From: Chrysophaeum taylorii | Taxonomy: Eukaryota; Sar; Pelagophyceae; Pelagomonadales; Pelagomonadaceae | Assembly (NCBI GenBank): GCA_029834535.1 | Contig: JAQMWT010000398.1 | Span: 186,001 to 250,000 of the forward strand | Length of the DNA: 64,000 nucleotides | Direction: 5' to 3' | Shown: positions 29,919 to 40,830 of the stretch, piece after piece | Position numbering within the stretch: the stretch's first letter is position 1 | How the letters are laid out: every line of letters starts with the position of its first letter | Made by a program: the position numbers and the translations under genes | Notes under the pieces: model-generated | Told to the model about the DNA's origin: nothing | Seen by the model: only the letters and a program-made list of their open reading frames with translations | Database searches by the model: none

Positions 29919-30878
29919 ATGTCGAGCGATCGCGAGCTGAGCGAGTACGAGGCGCAGCGTTTGGCGCACATGAAGCGGAACCACGAGTACCTCGTGATGC
30001 TGGGCCTCAAGGCGGCCGACGATCCGATCGCCCCGAACGCTCCGAAGAAACGGAAGACGACGACGACGACGAAGGCCCGTTCTCCGCGGCTACCCGTCTT
30101 GCCCGAGTCGCTGCGGCGGTCGGCGCGGCTCAAGGGACAGGCGGCCGAGTTTGGCGGCGAGGTAGTCGATGCACTCGGCGAGGACGAGGACGTGACGACC
30201 AGTAAGACGCGAGAGCTGACGGACATGCGTCGCGAAGCTATGGCATACCTTGAATCCGTTCGCGAAGCCGTGCTGCCGGTCGCCGTAGAAAGCGACGCCG
30301 CCGACGAGTGGCGCCGCGAGGCTGTGCGACGGTGGGGCCCCAAGGCGGGCGCCGGGAAGGCCCAACGCGACTGGAAATGTTACGTCCAGTCACGCCTCTC
30401 GACGCCGCCGCCGGTTTCACCGCTCGATTTTCTCCAGGAGATGTACGCGGCCGACACCTGGCGCCTCCTGGTCTGCTGCGTCCTCATGTCGCGCGTCAGC
30501 AGCTGGCACACCAAGCACGACTGCATCTCCGCCTTTTTCGAAAGGTACCCGACTCCTTCCGCCTTCGTAGACGAGACCAACTGGGAGAACGTCAAGACGG
30601 CCATCCACTCTCTCGGCCTCTTCGACGACCGCCTCAAGAGCCTTGTCGCGCTCACCGACCGCTTTCTTAACGGTCCTGCCAACAGCGATGACGACGACAT
30701 GGACGACTTCCAATTAAGCACCGACCGCGCTTCTCCCCACAAAGTCCACGGCCTCGGCCCCTTCGGCGTCGAGTCCTACCTCGTCTTTTGCAAGGACCTC
30801 GGCGCGACTATTAAACTGTCCGCGGGTGGCAAGCCAATCGAGCCCTTCGTCAAATGGCGCAAGGCGAACCCGAATTAA
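29919..30878 (+). CDS. MBD4-like HhH-GPD DNA glycosylase domain protein
   Basis: 319 residues from ATG 29919, 20 bp after the isochorismatase-like gene. The N-terminal 110 residues are basic and low in complexity (PKKRKTTTTTKARSPRL), likely nuclear. The glycosylase domain is residues about 160-319: PLDFLQEMYAADTWRLLVCC, ISAFFERYPTPSAFVDETNW, and helix-hairpin-helix VHGLGPFGVESYLVFC. MBD4 removes T or U from G mismatches, chiefly from deaminated 5-methylcytosine. In MBD4 the catalytic Asp lies nine residues before a conserved Trp; here the aligned stretch (SAGGKPIEPFVKW) has Gly, so activity is doubtful. No methyl-binding domain is present. Confidence 0.75.
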   Translation: MSSDRELSEYEAQRLAHMKRNHEYLVMLGLKAADDPIAPNAPKKRKTTTTTKARSPRLPVLPESLRRSARLKGQAAEFGGEVVDALGEDEDVTTSKTRELTDMRREAMAYLESVREAVLPVAVESDAADEWRREAVRRWGPKAGAGKAQRDWKCYVQSRLSTPPPVSPLDFLQEMYAADTWRLLVCCVLMSRVSSWHTKHDCISAFFERYPTPSAFVDETNWENVKTAIHSLGLFDDRLKSLVALTDRFLNGPANSDDDDMDDFQLSTDRASPHKVHGLGPFGVESYLVFCKDLGATIKLSAGGKPIEPFVKWRKANPN

Positions 30879-31212
30879 TCCACGCACCATGACTCACGCA
30901 CGCACGCACGTCATGGTGCGCACGCAGACCACCCGGGTATTCTCGCAACAAACTCTCGCTTTTTCGTGACATCACTCTCTGCGACGTCGCGAGGTAGCCG
31001 CCACATCATGGTTCTCTTTGTTCTATCGCCGTGCAACACGGTGGTGAAGGAAGCGATGGACACGGAGTGTTCGTACGGGGTAAATGGCTTGAGTCGACAT
31101 CTTCTGGCGGGCAAACCCAATATTCTTCTTTCCTTCCCGAGAGTTTCGCGAATTCTGAGGCAGAATTTTGTGCTGTTAAGGACGCTTCCAACGGGCCGTA
31201 GTACCACGAGCA
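30879..31212. other. Intergenic, nothing recognised
   Basis: 334 bp between the MBD4-like and MaoC-like genes. A short ACGC repeat lies just past the MBD4-like stop (30897-30910). No other feature. Confidence 0.5.
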
Positions 31213-31716
31213 ATGTGGCGCGCAGCCCGACGACGGTTCTCTACGGCAACAAAGTTCGCGTCGCTCGATGCGCTGAGGGCGCGCGTGGGCGAGGAGCTGG
31301 GGTGGAGCAAGTGGATCGCCATGAACGCGGCGCGGGTGGAGGGTTTCGCTGATGCGACCAACGACCATCAGTGGATTCACGTTGATCCCGAGCGCGCGCG
31401 ACGCGAGGGCCCCTTCGGCGGCGCCGTCGCCCACGGCTTCCTCTCGCTCTCGCTGGTCGTACCCTTTCTCCAGGACGTCGTCGGCGACGTCGGCGGGGCA
31501 ACGACGCGTATCAACATAGGCTTGAATCGCGTCCGTTTCATATCCCCCGTTATGGTCGGTGACAAGCTCCGGGCCAACTTCAAGCTCCTCCAACTTGATG
31601 ACACCAAGGACGGCACTGGCGCCCAGGCTGTCTACGCGGTCGAATGTTGGACCGAGACCGGCACAAAACCGGCCGTGCTCGTCGAGAGCGTCATCCGCTA
31701 TATCCGAGACTCCTAG
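31213..31716 (+). CDS. MaoC-family (R)-specific enoyl-CoA hydratase, probably mitochondrial
   Basis: 167 residues. The N-terminus MWRAARRRFSTATKFAS is an Arg/Ser-rich amphipathic mitochondrial-type presequence. The hot-dog core has the hydratase-2 motif FADATNDHQWIHVDPERA, with the catalytic Asp and His, then PFGGAVAHGFLSLSL. Reaction: hydration of trans-2-enoyl-CoA (or -ACP) to the (R)-3-hydroxy form, in mitochondrial fatty-acid synthesis or oxidation. Length and motif order match single-domain MaoC proteins. The LTR retrotransposon begins only 47 bp past the stop. Confidence 0.85.
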   Translation: MWRAARRRFSTATKFASLDALRARVGEELGWSKWIAMNAARVEGFADATNDHQWIHVDPERARREGPFGGAVAHGFLSLSLVVPFLQDVVGDVGGATTRINIGLNRVRFISPVMVGDKLRANFKLLQLDDTKDGTGAQAVYAVECWTETGTKPAVLVESVIRYIRDS

Positions 31717-31763
31717 ATGTTGTTAGATTTCGCCTGCTGCGATTTGGGAGATTGCCACGTCAG

Positions 31764-32598
31764 TGCAGAGCATTTAGCATGCAGTGGTAAGTCACCTGGG
31801 AACCATCCCGTCTCATCATGAACGTCTGGAAGGCGGGGAATGAAAGGTATGTTCCCTATATCCTCAGAACACGACAGGCGGCATCTAGAACTACACGAGA
31901 AAGATTAAGTGTATAGTGCTACACAAAACGTGAGGGTAGGAATGCCGGTCCTGGTGTGAGCGAGTGCCCGGGGCTACATATACTTCCCCATCATAGTGAA
32001 ACGTGAACATCTGGGGCGAGTCAAGCATGTATGCGAGACGGTGGGGACCCAGCAGACGACGACGCCATCTGCTTAAGATGAACATTGGGCCCTCTAAGCG
32101 CTCGAGGTGGTTCGCGCGTTCGAATCCGCGCCACCGCTGCTCCGCAAGGAGTGTGTGAGTGTCTTCGAAGCAGCTCCCGTCGCCAACTGCTGGAGCCCCA
32201 TCGTCTAGCACACACACTAGACCCCCCCTCATCTGGGCGCTCTCACTTACTAGGACCGGATGTTCATCTCCGACGCAGATGTTCATCTTAAGCAGATGGC
32301 GTCGTCGTCTGCTGGGTCCCCACCGTCTCGCATACATGCTTGACTCGCCCCAGATGTTCACGTTTCACTATGATGGGGAAGCACAGGGGTATATATAGCC
32401 CCGGGCACTTGCACACACCAGGACCGGCATTCCCTCCCTCACCTTTTGCTACATACCTCGGGACGCGCTAGACCATGATGATGAGCTTGAGCACAAATCA
32501 GAGGACTAATCGACTGTGTAGAAAGGAAGAAGAAGGGTAAGGAAGAGATCACATTCTCAACGGACGGATAAGGGTAAGAGGCAGCAGATTTCTCTGCA
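31764..32598 (-). repeat. 3' LTR of the copia element (carries a MITE insertion)
   Basis: About 305 bp of LTR plus the 525-bp foldback element and its 5-bp duplication. It shares both ends with the 5' LTR and keeps an intact version of the site into which the SINE-like copy went in the other LTR. Confidence 0.9.
31924..32448. mobile_element. Foldback MITE (525 bp) inserted in the 3' LTR
   Basis: Inverted repeats of about 160 bp, nearly identical, start CAAAACGTGAGGG at the left and CAAAAGGTGAGGG at the right. Flanked by a 5-bp duplication CTACA (31919-31923 and 32449-32453). The empty site, GTGCTACATACC, survives in the 5' LTR near 43928. No coding capacity; the 200-bp centre includes shorter, older copies of the terminal sequence. 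The 5-bp target duplication and termini do not let me name a superfamily. Confidence 0.9.
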
Positions 32599-32608
32599 CC
32601 CCCTCGAG
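32599..32608 (-). other. Polypurine tract of the copia element
   Basis: CTCGAGGGGG in element sense, directly upstream of the 3' LTR, where plus-strand priming is expected. Confidence 0.6.
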
Positions 32609-32740
32609 ATGTCTTAAGCGCAAGGTGCGACTATAGAACATCTCTTGAGAAAGATGATGATGAAGGAAAGAAAAAGGAGTATACAGTCTTGATGGTCGCA
32701 GAGGTCACATACGAAGCATCAAGAGTATAGAAGGAGTGTC

Positions 32741-33454
32741 TTAAGGCTTGGACTTGGTGGAGGAGCTGAGGGTAGATTTGATGCTTTTGACCAGAACGTT
32801 GCGAAACACAGGTACAACAGACAGTGTGTTAGGGTTATCTGAGGTGGTGGACATCGTTACTGGTTCGAGAGTGTTGGTATCGTCGTCGTCAGCTTCTGCT
32901 GTAAGGTGGTGAACACCAATAGCTGAATGGTGTGGTACCATGCGGAATGTGAGTGCAAGTAAAGCATTCAGTATGGATGGCACCAGCGAGTCGAGTTGTA
33001 GGGTGTCCAGTTGGTTTTCCAAGAAGTTGGACTCGGCGAACGGATCCGTGAAGATAGAAGAGTCTTCCGATTCACACGAAAGCGGAATGCTCTGAATACA
33101 TGAGAGTAAATTGTCACGCAGATGAAGGAGGTGATCGTCCGGGGAAGAGTAGTTGACGGCATGTTGTTCGAGGGCGGTAAGTGTTAAGCGAGACAACAGC
33201 TCTGTGATCTTGTACAGTGTTATAAGTAACACATGTGCGTTGGCTGCAGGAGGAAAGAGCCGGCTCTCCAGGGAGGTGATTGAAGCAATAGCAGCCTGTA
33301 GATCTGTGCGTAGAGATAGATTCTCAGCACTGAGAACGTTGACCTTGCGAATGTGTTTTCGAAGAGCTTCCTTGAGTTGTTCGACTTGGAGACGCAAGGC
33401 ATCGAAATCATCAAGCGAAGCAGAAGGCGTAGGATGTGACGATGGCGAGGACAT
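32741..33454 (-). mobile_element. Extra open frame B (coiled coil) before the 3' LTR
   Basis: A frame of 237 codons with a strong heptad pattern near the start (LRLQVEQLKEALRKHIRKVN, then LSAENLSLRTDLQAAI). Ser/Asp/Thr-rich C-terminus. Family not recognised; its position is where some LTR elements carry additional genes. Confidence 0.5.
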
Positions 33455-33971
33455 CTCCAGAGTAGGGTCTGATGTGGAGAGTGAGTGAGTAGTTTAACGA
33501 CGTTTCGGTCAACACATGCTGTGTAAGTGAGGCTGTGTAAGTGAGGGGTATTTCGCGTTTAAAAAGCGCAGAAAGTCTTGATGTTCTGCCTGAGTATAAG
33601 TGGGGCCGAACATTACATCCAGGAGTGACGGCGGTTTTGTATCATCTGAAGATGATGATACGTAGTCGTCAAGATGTTGTACCCACGATTGAGCAACAGT
33701 AGTAACCACATGCTGGAATTTGGATGGCTTGAACATAGCCTGAGCTTTGCGACTCTGTTTTCGAACAAGAGTCACAAGGAAATTAAGATGCTCAAGGTGC
33801 ATCTGTGTTATAAGCCGAAGATCCAGTGCGAATGGCAATGGTGTGGAATCTCTGTGGCTAAGGCGGATACGGATACCGTTACAAGTGACGGTGTTGAGCT
33901 AGCATATTTGTCACCCATGGCACCCATGGCCATGATGGCGCGGCGCGCGTATATGACCAGCTGAGCGCGCA

Positions 33972-34703
33972 TCACAAGGGAATTGATAGAGTATCATTGC
34001 GAGCACATACGGTAGGTTGCGTAGGCACCTGATCAGTATTTTGACACGCGAAGCACAAACCCATAGTAATAGCAGAGATGGGGATGTGACCATTCTTCTT
34101 ATGGTCGTCCATGTTGAGGTGACTCAACACCTTGGTAGGTAGTTCACGAGGCGTTTGCGCCTTGGAACTGTACGTGGTAGAGTCGAGGAAAGTCGGTTGT
34201 CCAAGATCATTGAGGCATTGCGTACAAAAGGACGACAAAATGAAACGTTCGCGTTTGGGACCTCTATAGCAGCCATAGAAGCAATAGCAGGCAGCTTCCC
34301 AAGGATAGTAATGGGTAAGCGCATGGATATGAATGCACCAGTTCCACAATAATAAGTCAGTAGACTCGTAAACGGAATGTAGGGCAGTCATGAGTTCCAC
34401 TCGCATAAAAGAAGAGAGAAATGGGGTGACAGGGACACGGGATTTCTCAAGGAGAGAGATTCCTCGTTCGTGCACAGCATAGTCCATGCTGAGGCCGTCC
34501 TGGAACGTTAGCGACTGAGGTGAGATATGTCCGGCTGGTGTCGGTGCAACCGCAGCAGCCTGTGGGGTAGCAGTAGCAGCAGTCATGGTTTGTCGCTTTT
34601 GCGACAACCTGGGAGAAGGTTCGGCCGTGGAGAGCGAGCGTGGGACTGTCCTTCGAACGACTGGGGAGAAGCCGCGGCCACGGGAGTGCCAAGAAAAGGA
34701 CAT
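33972..34703 (-). mobile_element. Extra open frame A downstream of RNase H
   Basis: A frame of about 240 codons between RNase H and the 3' LTR, beyond the end of a standard copia polyprotein. Pro/Ala/Thr-rich start, then Cys/His-containing stretches (CYCFYGCYRG, CFACQNTDQ). Family not recognised. Confidence 0.45.
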
Positions 34704-35024
34704 AGGCGACACTCACACGCACACAAAAATTTGTGGCAAAAGAAGGTAGGGCGGCTAGTTTAACGACGTTGCGGTCACTGGGGTTAGGCATCTTCAATCC
34801 TGTAGAGACTTGTCATCAGAGGCATGATGCATACCGAGTAGAGAACGAAAAGTGGAGAACTCAGCGCAGTGGCTTTGAAACCATCAGCCACGTTTAGCTT
34901 GCCGAACACATGGACTCGAATTTTCTGTAGCGACTACTCACGGATCTTAAACCATCTGGTCGACAGTGCCTTGGAGCGAGAGGATCCATCTGGGTTATTA
35001 GGCGTGTGAACAGCAGCAGCATTG

Positions 35025-35273
35025 TCAGACAAAGAGGGCGTTTCTGATGAAGCGCATATCTTCAGCAATTGGGTTGTCATTGTCATCGAAGTCAACAGGA
35101 TCAGCGGTGTTCTCACCATTAACATTGTTGACGTAGAAGGTGGGGTTGACGACAAAGGAGAGTTCCAACAGCAGCTTGCGTAGCCAAACAGCTTCATCAG
35201 CACAAATACTGAGGGCAATCAACTCAGCTTCGTGAGTTGAGCAGGAGACATCGGTTGAAGCTTGCTTTTCCAA
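35025..35273 (-). mobile_element. RNase H region of the copia element
   Basis: KQASTDVSCSTHEAELIALS followed by ADEAVWLRKLLLEL matches the copia RNase H end (KQ..V..SS.EAEY.A......E..WLR.LL). Confidence 0.85.
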
Positions 35274-35894
35274 CCATAAGGCAGTTGAAAGATAGAAGAC
35301 AAACCCGGTGGCATTTCCTATCTTCCTGTGCTAAGGAAGGGGCATTGTCAGCGTCGACCATGGCAACTAAGGGATCAAACTGTCCAGTGGACATCCTGCG
35401 GTTGGTAGTCAACCACAGTAGAGAGATCAATCGATTAGCGGAGACAGTGCGAAGGTGAGCTTCAATAGCATTACCTTTAGGATGAAACCAGAGGCGAAGT
35501 GCGGTTTTCCGGCTTCCTCAGGTAGCGGAACAGGTGTTCTAGCATCTGACATGAACGTACGTGGGTGCATGCATACCACGCGAACATCTGCCCAAGGCTT
35601 GCGAGAAGTCAGGTCTGCAGGCCACTTGCATGAACACCAGCTTGCCAAGGAGGGTGGCAAAGTGCAGTTGATGTACACTCTGTTTCAGAGCTGGGAGTGC
35701 CATCTTATATGAAGACGAGGACAAGGATATTTAAGCGGAGTTAGTTGCTGCAAGACAGGATGATCAGCGAAGAGTTCATCAAGCTTGGCTTGCACATCCA
35801 GAGAATGGATCCATCAGATGAGCGACACACGCATGCCAGTAGGGACGGTTCAAACTGCTCTACAGCATACCGTTTGTGGAGGGCATCCTGTAAC

Positions 35895-36576
35895 TCAGTA
35901 CGAAGAGTCATCATTGGACACAATAACAATGTCTTCTTCAGACAGACTGCATACGACGAACTTAGCATGTGCGGATACTCGAGCATATAGGCAAGAGTCC
36001 GAATGCAGGCGCTTGTAGCCAAGGCTACGGAAGAAGCCGTCTATCCTTTGTTCCAAAGAGATGGCGATTGCCGAAGTCCATAAAGTGACTTCAGCAGTTT
36101 CGGCGCGTCGGCCCTTGTACTTAGCGTCATCGGGGTCGATAAGCTTGATGCCGTCTGGTAACTGAACATAGACGTTGGCATCAATGTCAGACTGAACGAA
36201 GGCGTTCGGGACGTCTGCGTGGTAGACAGGCAATTGCTTGTATGCTGCAATCGCCAGTAGTACCCGGATTGCGGTCATTGTGGCCATTGGGCTGAAGGTG
36301 CCAAAGAAATCGGCGCCAAGGGATGCTAGGAAGCCACGTAGCACGAGGCGAGTTTCAACGTATTTGCCTGCAGAGTCCGTTTTAATCTTCAGCACCATCC
36401 TGCTGTCAATAGGCGAGAGACACCGTCGGGTAATGAAAGAAGCAGCCAAAGCGGATAATGTCGGTGTTCCTTGGCGATGGCCTTGAGGGCGTGCTGTCTT
36501 CAGGCGACATACCGTGGAGGCACTTGAGTTTGTATTCATCGATGGAAACGTCCGCTTCTTGGACTTGTATATTCAT
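35895..36576 (-). mobile_element. Reverse transcriptase region of the copia element
   Basis: VETRLVLRGFLASLGADFFG, TFSPMATMTAIRVLLAIAA and YHADVPNAFVQSDIDANVYV are textbook Ty1/copia RT blocks (normally KARLVARGF..., TFSPV..., DV..AFL.G.L). This is the firmest family marker of the element. Confidence 0.9.
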
Positions 36577-37539
36577 CAGGACCAACAGGCTGGTGAACTA
36601 TAGTTTAACGACGTTGCGGTCGAGCGCGACTTCGGGATAAGCGGAAACAGCGTCAGTAGGAAGGGTAGAGGAAGCAGATTCCAGTTGAATATGGATAGTA
36701 GGGTCGGCATGTAAGACCTGCGTGATATACTCTGTAGAGACCAGAAGTATTCCTCCAAGTCAGACAGAGATGCAGAATTAGCGCCAAACTCGGAAGAGTT
36801 GTGATCGATAAAGCTGGTCGGCGCCAGATAAGTGCAGACTGCAATGATGAGATGCCAAAGGCAGCAGCGTGCTCAGTGAACGCAGCTAAAAGAGGCTGGG
36901 AAATGAGCAAGTCAGTGCGCAACGGGAGAAGAAGACGAGCTAACAACGCATGTTCCCCCTCTGAGCAGATAGCAGACCAGAGGATACCACCATTGATATG
37001 TAGGGCGGAGAGGGCGGGCGACTTGAACGTAAGAAAGTGGTGGCGAAGATCCCAGCGGAAATCGGCGAGTTTGCCACCAGCGGCTTTGTAAGCACCAATA
37101 GTAGACGCTTGCAGCCGGGCTTGGATATTTTTCATGGAGGTTGCCTTGCGGTTGTTAGGTTGTTTGGAACCTGGGACAAGAATGAGGTCATCTTGTGCAA
37201 AAGTCTTTGTAAGAGGCAAGCAAGGGCGGCGGTGGCATAGAGCCAGAATCGTCGACGGGGGCGTCGGAAGGAGGAGGAGAAGGAGGAGCAGGGGACGAAG
37301 AAGAAGCAGAGGGAGGTGGGGAGCGCCCCTCTGAGGATGAGGTGTCCGTGCCCCCTCTGAATGAAATGGTCTTGGATAGCAGCGTGCGGTGTGAGTGAGA
37401 AAGGTGCGGGAGGAGCGTGAGGCGGAGGAGCAAGTTCAGGATCAGGAGTAGGATGCTGGAGCATGTAGAGAATTGCAGCTTGGACGAAACACGATTTGTC
37501 CGTTTTCAGGGTTGAGGACGACGTCGGCAATATGGTCAC

Positions 37540-38400
37540 ACGTGGGGAGACGAGCGGGTTTTGCGCGTTGGCGCAACATAGATATATTTCGGCGGCACGG
37601 TTCCCACGTGGTGCTCGTGGGGTTCCAATAGAAGGTAGCATTCAGCGCCGAAGATCTTGAGCATGTCATGCTGGGGAGTGCTCAGTTGATTGTAGAGTAG
37701 CTGTTGCGGACTCAGGATAGCATGGTGAATGCGCTCGAGCGTGGCGTTCGGAAGAAGGTTGTAGCTTTGGATGGTGTGTATCACCGCCCAGGGAAACATG
37801 ATGGCTGGTTCCACGATCTTGGAGCCACGATAATGAGCATTAAGGAGAGAGCGAAGGCGAGTTGAGGAGGCGGAGGCGATGAAGCCGATGGCTGACTCAA
37901 CTTCAAAGTTAAAGTGGTGCATGTACGGCAAGCGATGAGCTGAATGCCCTTATCGACGCGGTACGGGGAGGTGCTGTGGCTAAAATAGGCTTGAAGGCAT
38001 CGGAGTAGAGGGTGCGCAGGTGCACGTTGAGTTGTGTACGACAAAAGTCATACACAAAGTCCAGAGCTTGAGTGAACTCCGTGGCGTTGGTGGTGCGTAA
38101 AGTACACCAAGAGAAACTTCGAGATAAGTTCTTGAAACAATGATATGAGTGAAGCCTCCCATTCTGACGGAATTGTCACATAGCCGCCGTCGCACGCCCA
38201 GACTTCGCCGGCTTTGTGAGTTTGCTCAAAAGAGGGCTTGGTCGGATTGAAGTGCTTGTGCGGGTGGCGCTTGTTGTGCGCGATGCAGTCGGTGCATAAG
38301 TCGCGATACGGTAGGTCTGAGGCAGAGAAGCCAGGGCGAGCCAGTACGTTGGGGGCCTTGGCTGCAACGTTGTCGGGGCAGTGGTGCACCCAGGGAAGCG
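37540..38400 (-). mobile_element. Integrase region of the copia element
   Basis: CTDCIAHNKRHPHKHF resembles the zinc-finger/pre-integrase end, followed by VWACDGGYVTIPS with an Asp at the expected first catalytic position, and PQHDMLKIFGAECYLLLEPH typical of the copia integrase C-terminal part. Confidence 0.7.
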
Positions 38401-39049
38401 ATTGGCACGTTCTTTGGCGTTGAGATATTCAGCAGATCCGTGCGAGGGATTTGCGAGGAATGGGATGAGCGGGGATATGACGCGCGCCGAACATCGAACT
38501 TGAGTTCGGTGTCCAAGGCAGGAGGAGGCGGTGCGTCGTCATCCTGGTGCGCAGCAGGGTCACTTGGAGGTGCATCCTCATCATCACGAGTAGAGTATCT
38601 TCGTAGGACGAAGATATAGTTTAACGACATTTCGGTCAGCAGTTAAGCGCCGCTTGTGCCAAAGACAAGGTATCTGTGCTGCCGTGGTGGAGGCCGGATC
38701 AAAGGTCATGAAGGTGGATACAGGATTTCTTCATCACGGCAGCAGCATGTTGGAAGGTAGGGTCCAACATGGGATTTATATCGGCAACGAGGAGCGAGAG
38801 GTGCTTGTACAGTGTGCTGTACGTACCGGCAGGCAGAGCATTGCTGAGCATGTCGCAGCCGTCGTGGCGAAGAGACAAGAGGGAAGATTCCTGTTGTTTG
38901 GTGTGGTTGTTAGCACGAATCAACTCCGGTCGAGTAGGATAGCGTAGTTTCCCGTTGCGAGGGTCGAGTAAGATAATGTTTGCATACCCTCGGACGGTGG
39001 GCAATGGAGCAAGCATGGAGTGGATTTTAGAGCCGAGTTTGCGGTCACT

Positions 39050-40198
39050 TCCACGAATATACCCTACATAGCGAATATGGGATGTGATTCCAGAGCATGA
39101 GAAACCTTGTAGTCGAAAAATTGTCGGTGGCCTTGTAGGTAAGGCAGCCAGCCACACCAAGCATCTGGACGCAAGATTTTGTATGGCGGTGCCATAGGCG
39201 GCAGCGGAGCCAACTTGAGAGGGCTTGGATTATCCACAGTAACCCATAAACGGCTCCAAATATATAGATCTGTCTCTGTCGCGGGGGACGTTGGAGGCAG
39301 TAAACGATACATAAGTACACTCGGATTGAACAGAGTGCGTGCGTTGCTCGTGAGCCTGTTGTGAGTGAAGGCGAAGAAATAATAAATTAAGTGTTTCAAG
39401 GTCAGTCATAGTAAGCTGAACAGAACCTGTGCGAGAGTAAGGTGCAACGGGGACATATGGAGGATCGGGGAACACCCGGATCCAATCTTTGGCGATGTGT
39501 TTGGGTAGCCAAAGTCGCTTAGGAATGGCTTGTATGTCATCCACGATCTTCAAGAAGGGGCGGGGGTGGTGGATAGGCCACGAAAGCATGTTGATTGGTC
39601 CAGTAGAATACCTGCGTGCGATGCAGATCCATCTTTCCCTAGATTGGTAGTCGCCACATAGGTAGGTCGGGAACCTGTCAACAACATCAACACAGTAATC
39701 GAGTGTGGCATGGATGAGGTTGGCCACAGTTATGTGGTCTTGATGACAGTACTTGTGGGGTGGTGTCATCTCAGCCAGTAGTACCAAGGGTTGGAGAAGT
39801 TTGATGACAGACAGCATGCTGTCGAACAGAGAGTCGTCGAGCAGGCTGTGTAAGTCTTCGGTCTTATGCTGCTTTAGTAGATTCCTGTTAGTGCAAGGAG
39901 GGGTTATCTCAATAATATCGCAATAAAATTTGCGCCTTTCCTCTGGTGAGATTTGGTGAAGATGGTTAATAAAGGCGGGTAAAGATTCAAATAAGAATGC
40001 TGTAGGAAAACGGTGGCGTAACATGCGCACAAGCGCATCATCAGACTCAACAACAACTTTTACATTGATATTTAAGCCTGGTTTATTTGTGGCTTGAGAC
40101 AGGAACGCTGGGGTTAACAAACCAGAACAAGGTAACATGACAGAGAGTGTGCGAGGATTGGGCTCTTGTGAGAGGAACACTGGGCGAGAAGCATTCAT
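39050..40198 (-). mobile_element. C5-cytosine DNA methyltransferase-like region of the copia element
   Basis: Motifs occur in the order of the C5-MTase fold: motif I-like CSGLLTPAFLSQ; motif II VVVESDDALVRMLRHRFP; motif IV PPC in IIEITPPCTNRN; motif VI Glu in LLQPLVLLAEMTPP; motif VIII QSRERWICIARR. Spacings are right for the catalytic half. The region sits between protease and integrase. Cytosine methyltransferases captured by retrotransposons have been described, as I recall, in dinoflagellates and charophyte algae; I do not know of a stramenopile case. I treat this copy as a fossil. Confidence 0.7.
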
Positions 40199-40539
40199 GT
40201 TAATGGCGGAGTGTTTTGCTGGACGAACTTGTTCTGTTTCCGAAGATTAAGAACCAAAGGGCGAATCCACGGGCGATCTGGTAAAACTCTCTTGAGGAGA
40301 TAGTTATAATATGCCAGTAGATCCCTGTTTTCGTGGTATCGCTTGAGCGGAAATGCGAGGGAGCGCAGTTCGAGTTGCTTGTCGCGAGCGATGTTGTAGG
40401 TGAGACAAGGGAGAGCAGGCAAGTTAGATGTTGCGCAATGTATGGGAATACGCACATCTTTGTCTATGCGGCTCGTGACAGCGCTGAGCTTTGGCTCAGA
40501 TCGATCACTGAACACAGTGGTCAAGTTCGTCTGGTTCCA

Positions 40540-40830
40540 CTCGAGCATGCTCAATATAGCGAGATGTCGGTTGTGCACTGGCTGAAGACATAAAGCGAAG
40601 TCAATCTTCACGTAACCGATTTGTGGATGATCTGGTAGTGGGACAACTATATTACGTGTTAACATCATATGTGAGGCACGTTGTTGTCCAGTGGCAGTTT
40701 GTATAATAATCGGCGCGTATTTGGGATCCAGTGGAATAATATGATTTGGAATCGCATAGTCGTAGCTGGACATTAACGATATGGTAGCACAAGAGTCAAA
40801 ATATAAAAAGGAACAATGTTGGGGAACACT
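40540..40830 (-). mobile_element. Protease region of the copia element
   Basis: Inside a 600-codon frame (41997-40195). The stretch FLYFDSCATISLMSS has the position and shape of the retroviral-type aspartic protease active site (DSGAT-like), followed by IIIQTATGQQ and further beta-strand-like segments. Confidence 0.6.

Noticed and set aside
32090-32160. tRNA-Leu-like stretch in the MITE centre (CTAAGCGCTCG, later GTTCGAATCC)
   Set aside because: T-stem has mismatches, no anticodon arm and no full cloverleaf; at most an old tRNA scrap.
33490-33511. Hammerhead ribozyme suggested by a GAAACGTC word in the element-sense 21-bp motif
   Set aside because: No CUGAUGA core upstream of any of the five copies, and the GAAAC word is not kept in all of them.
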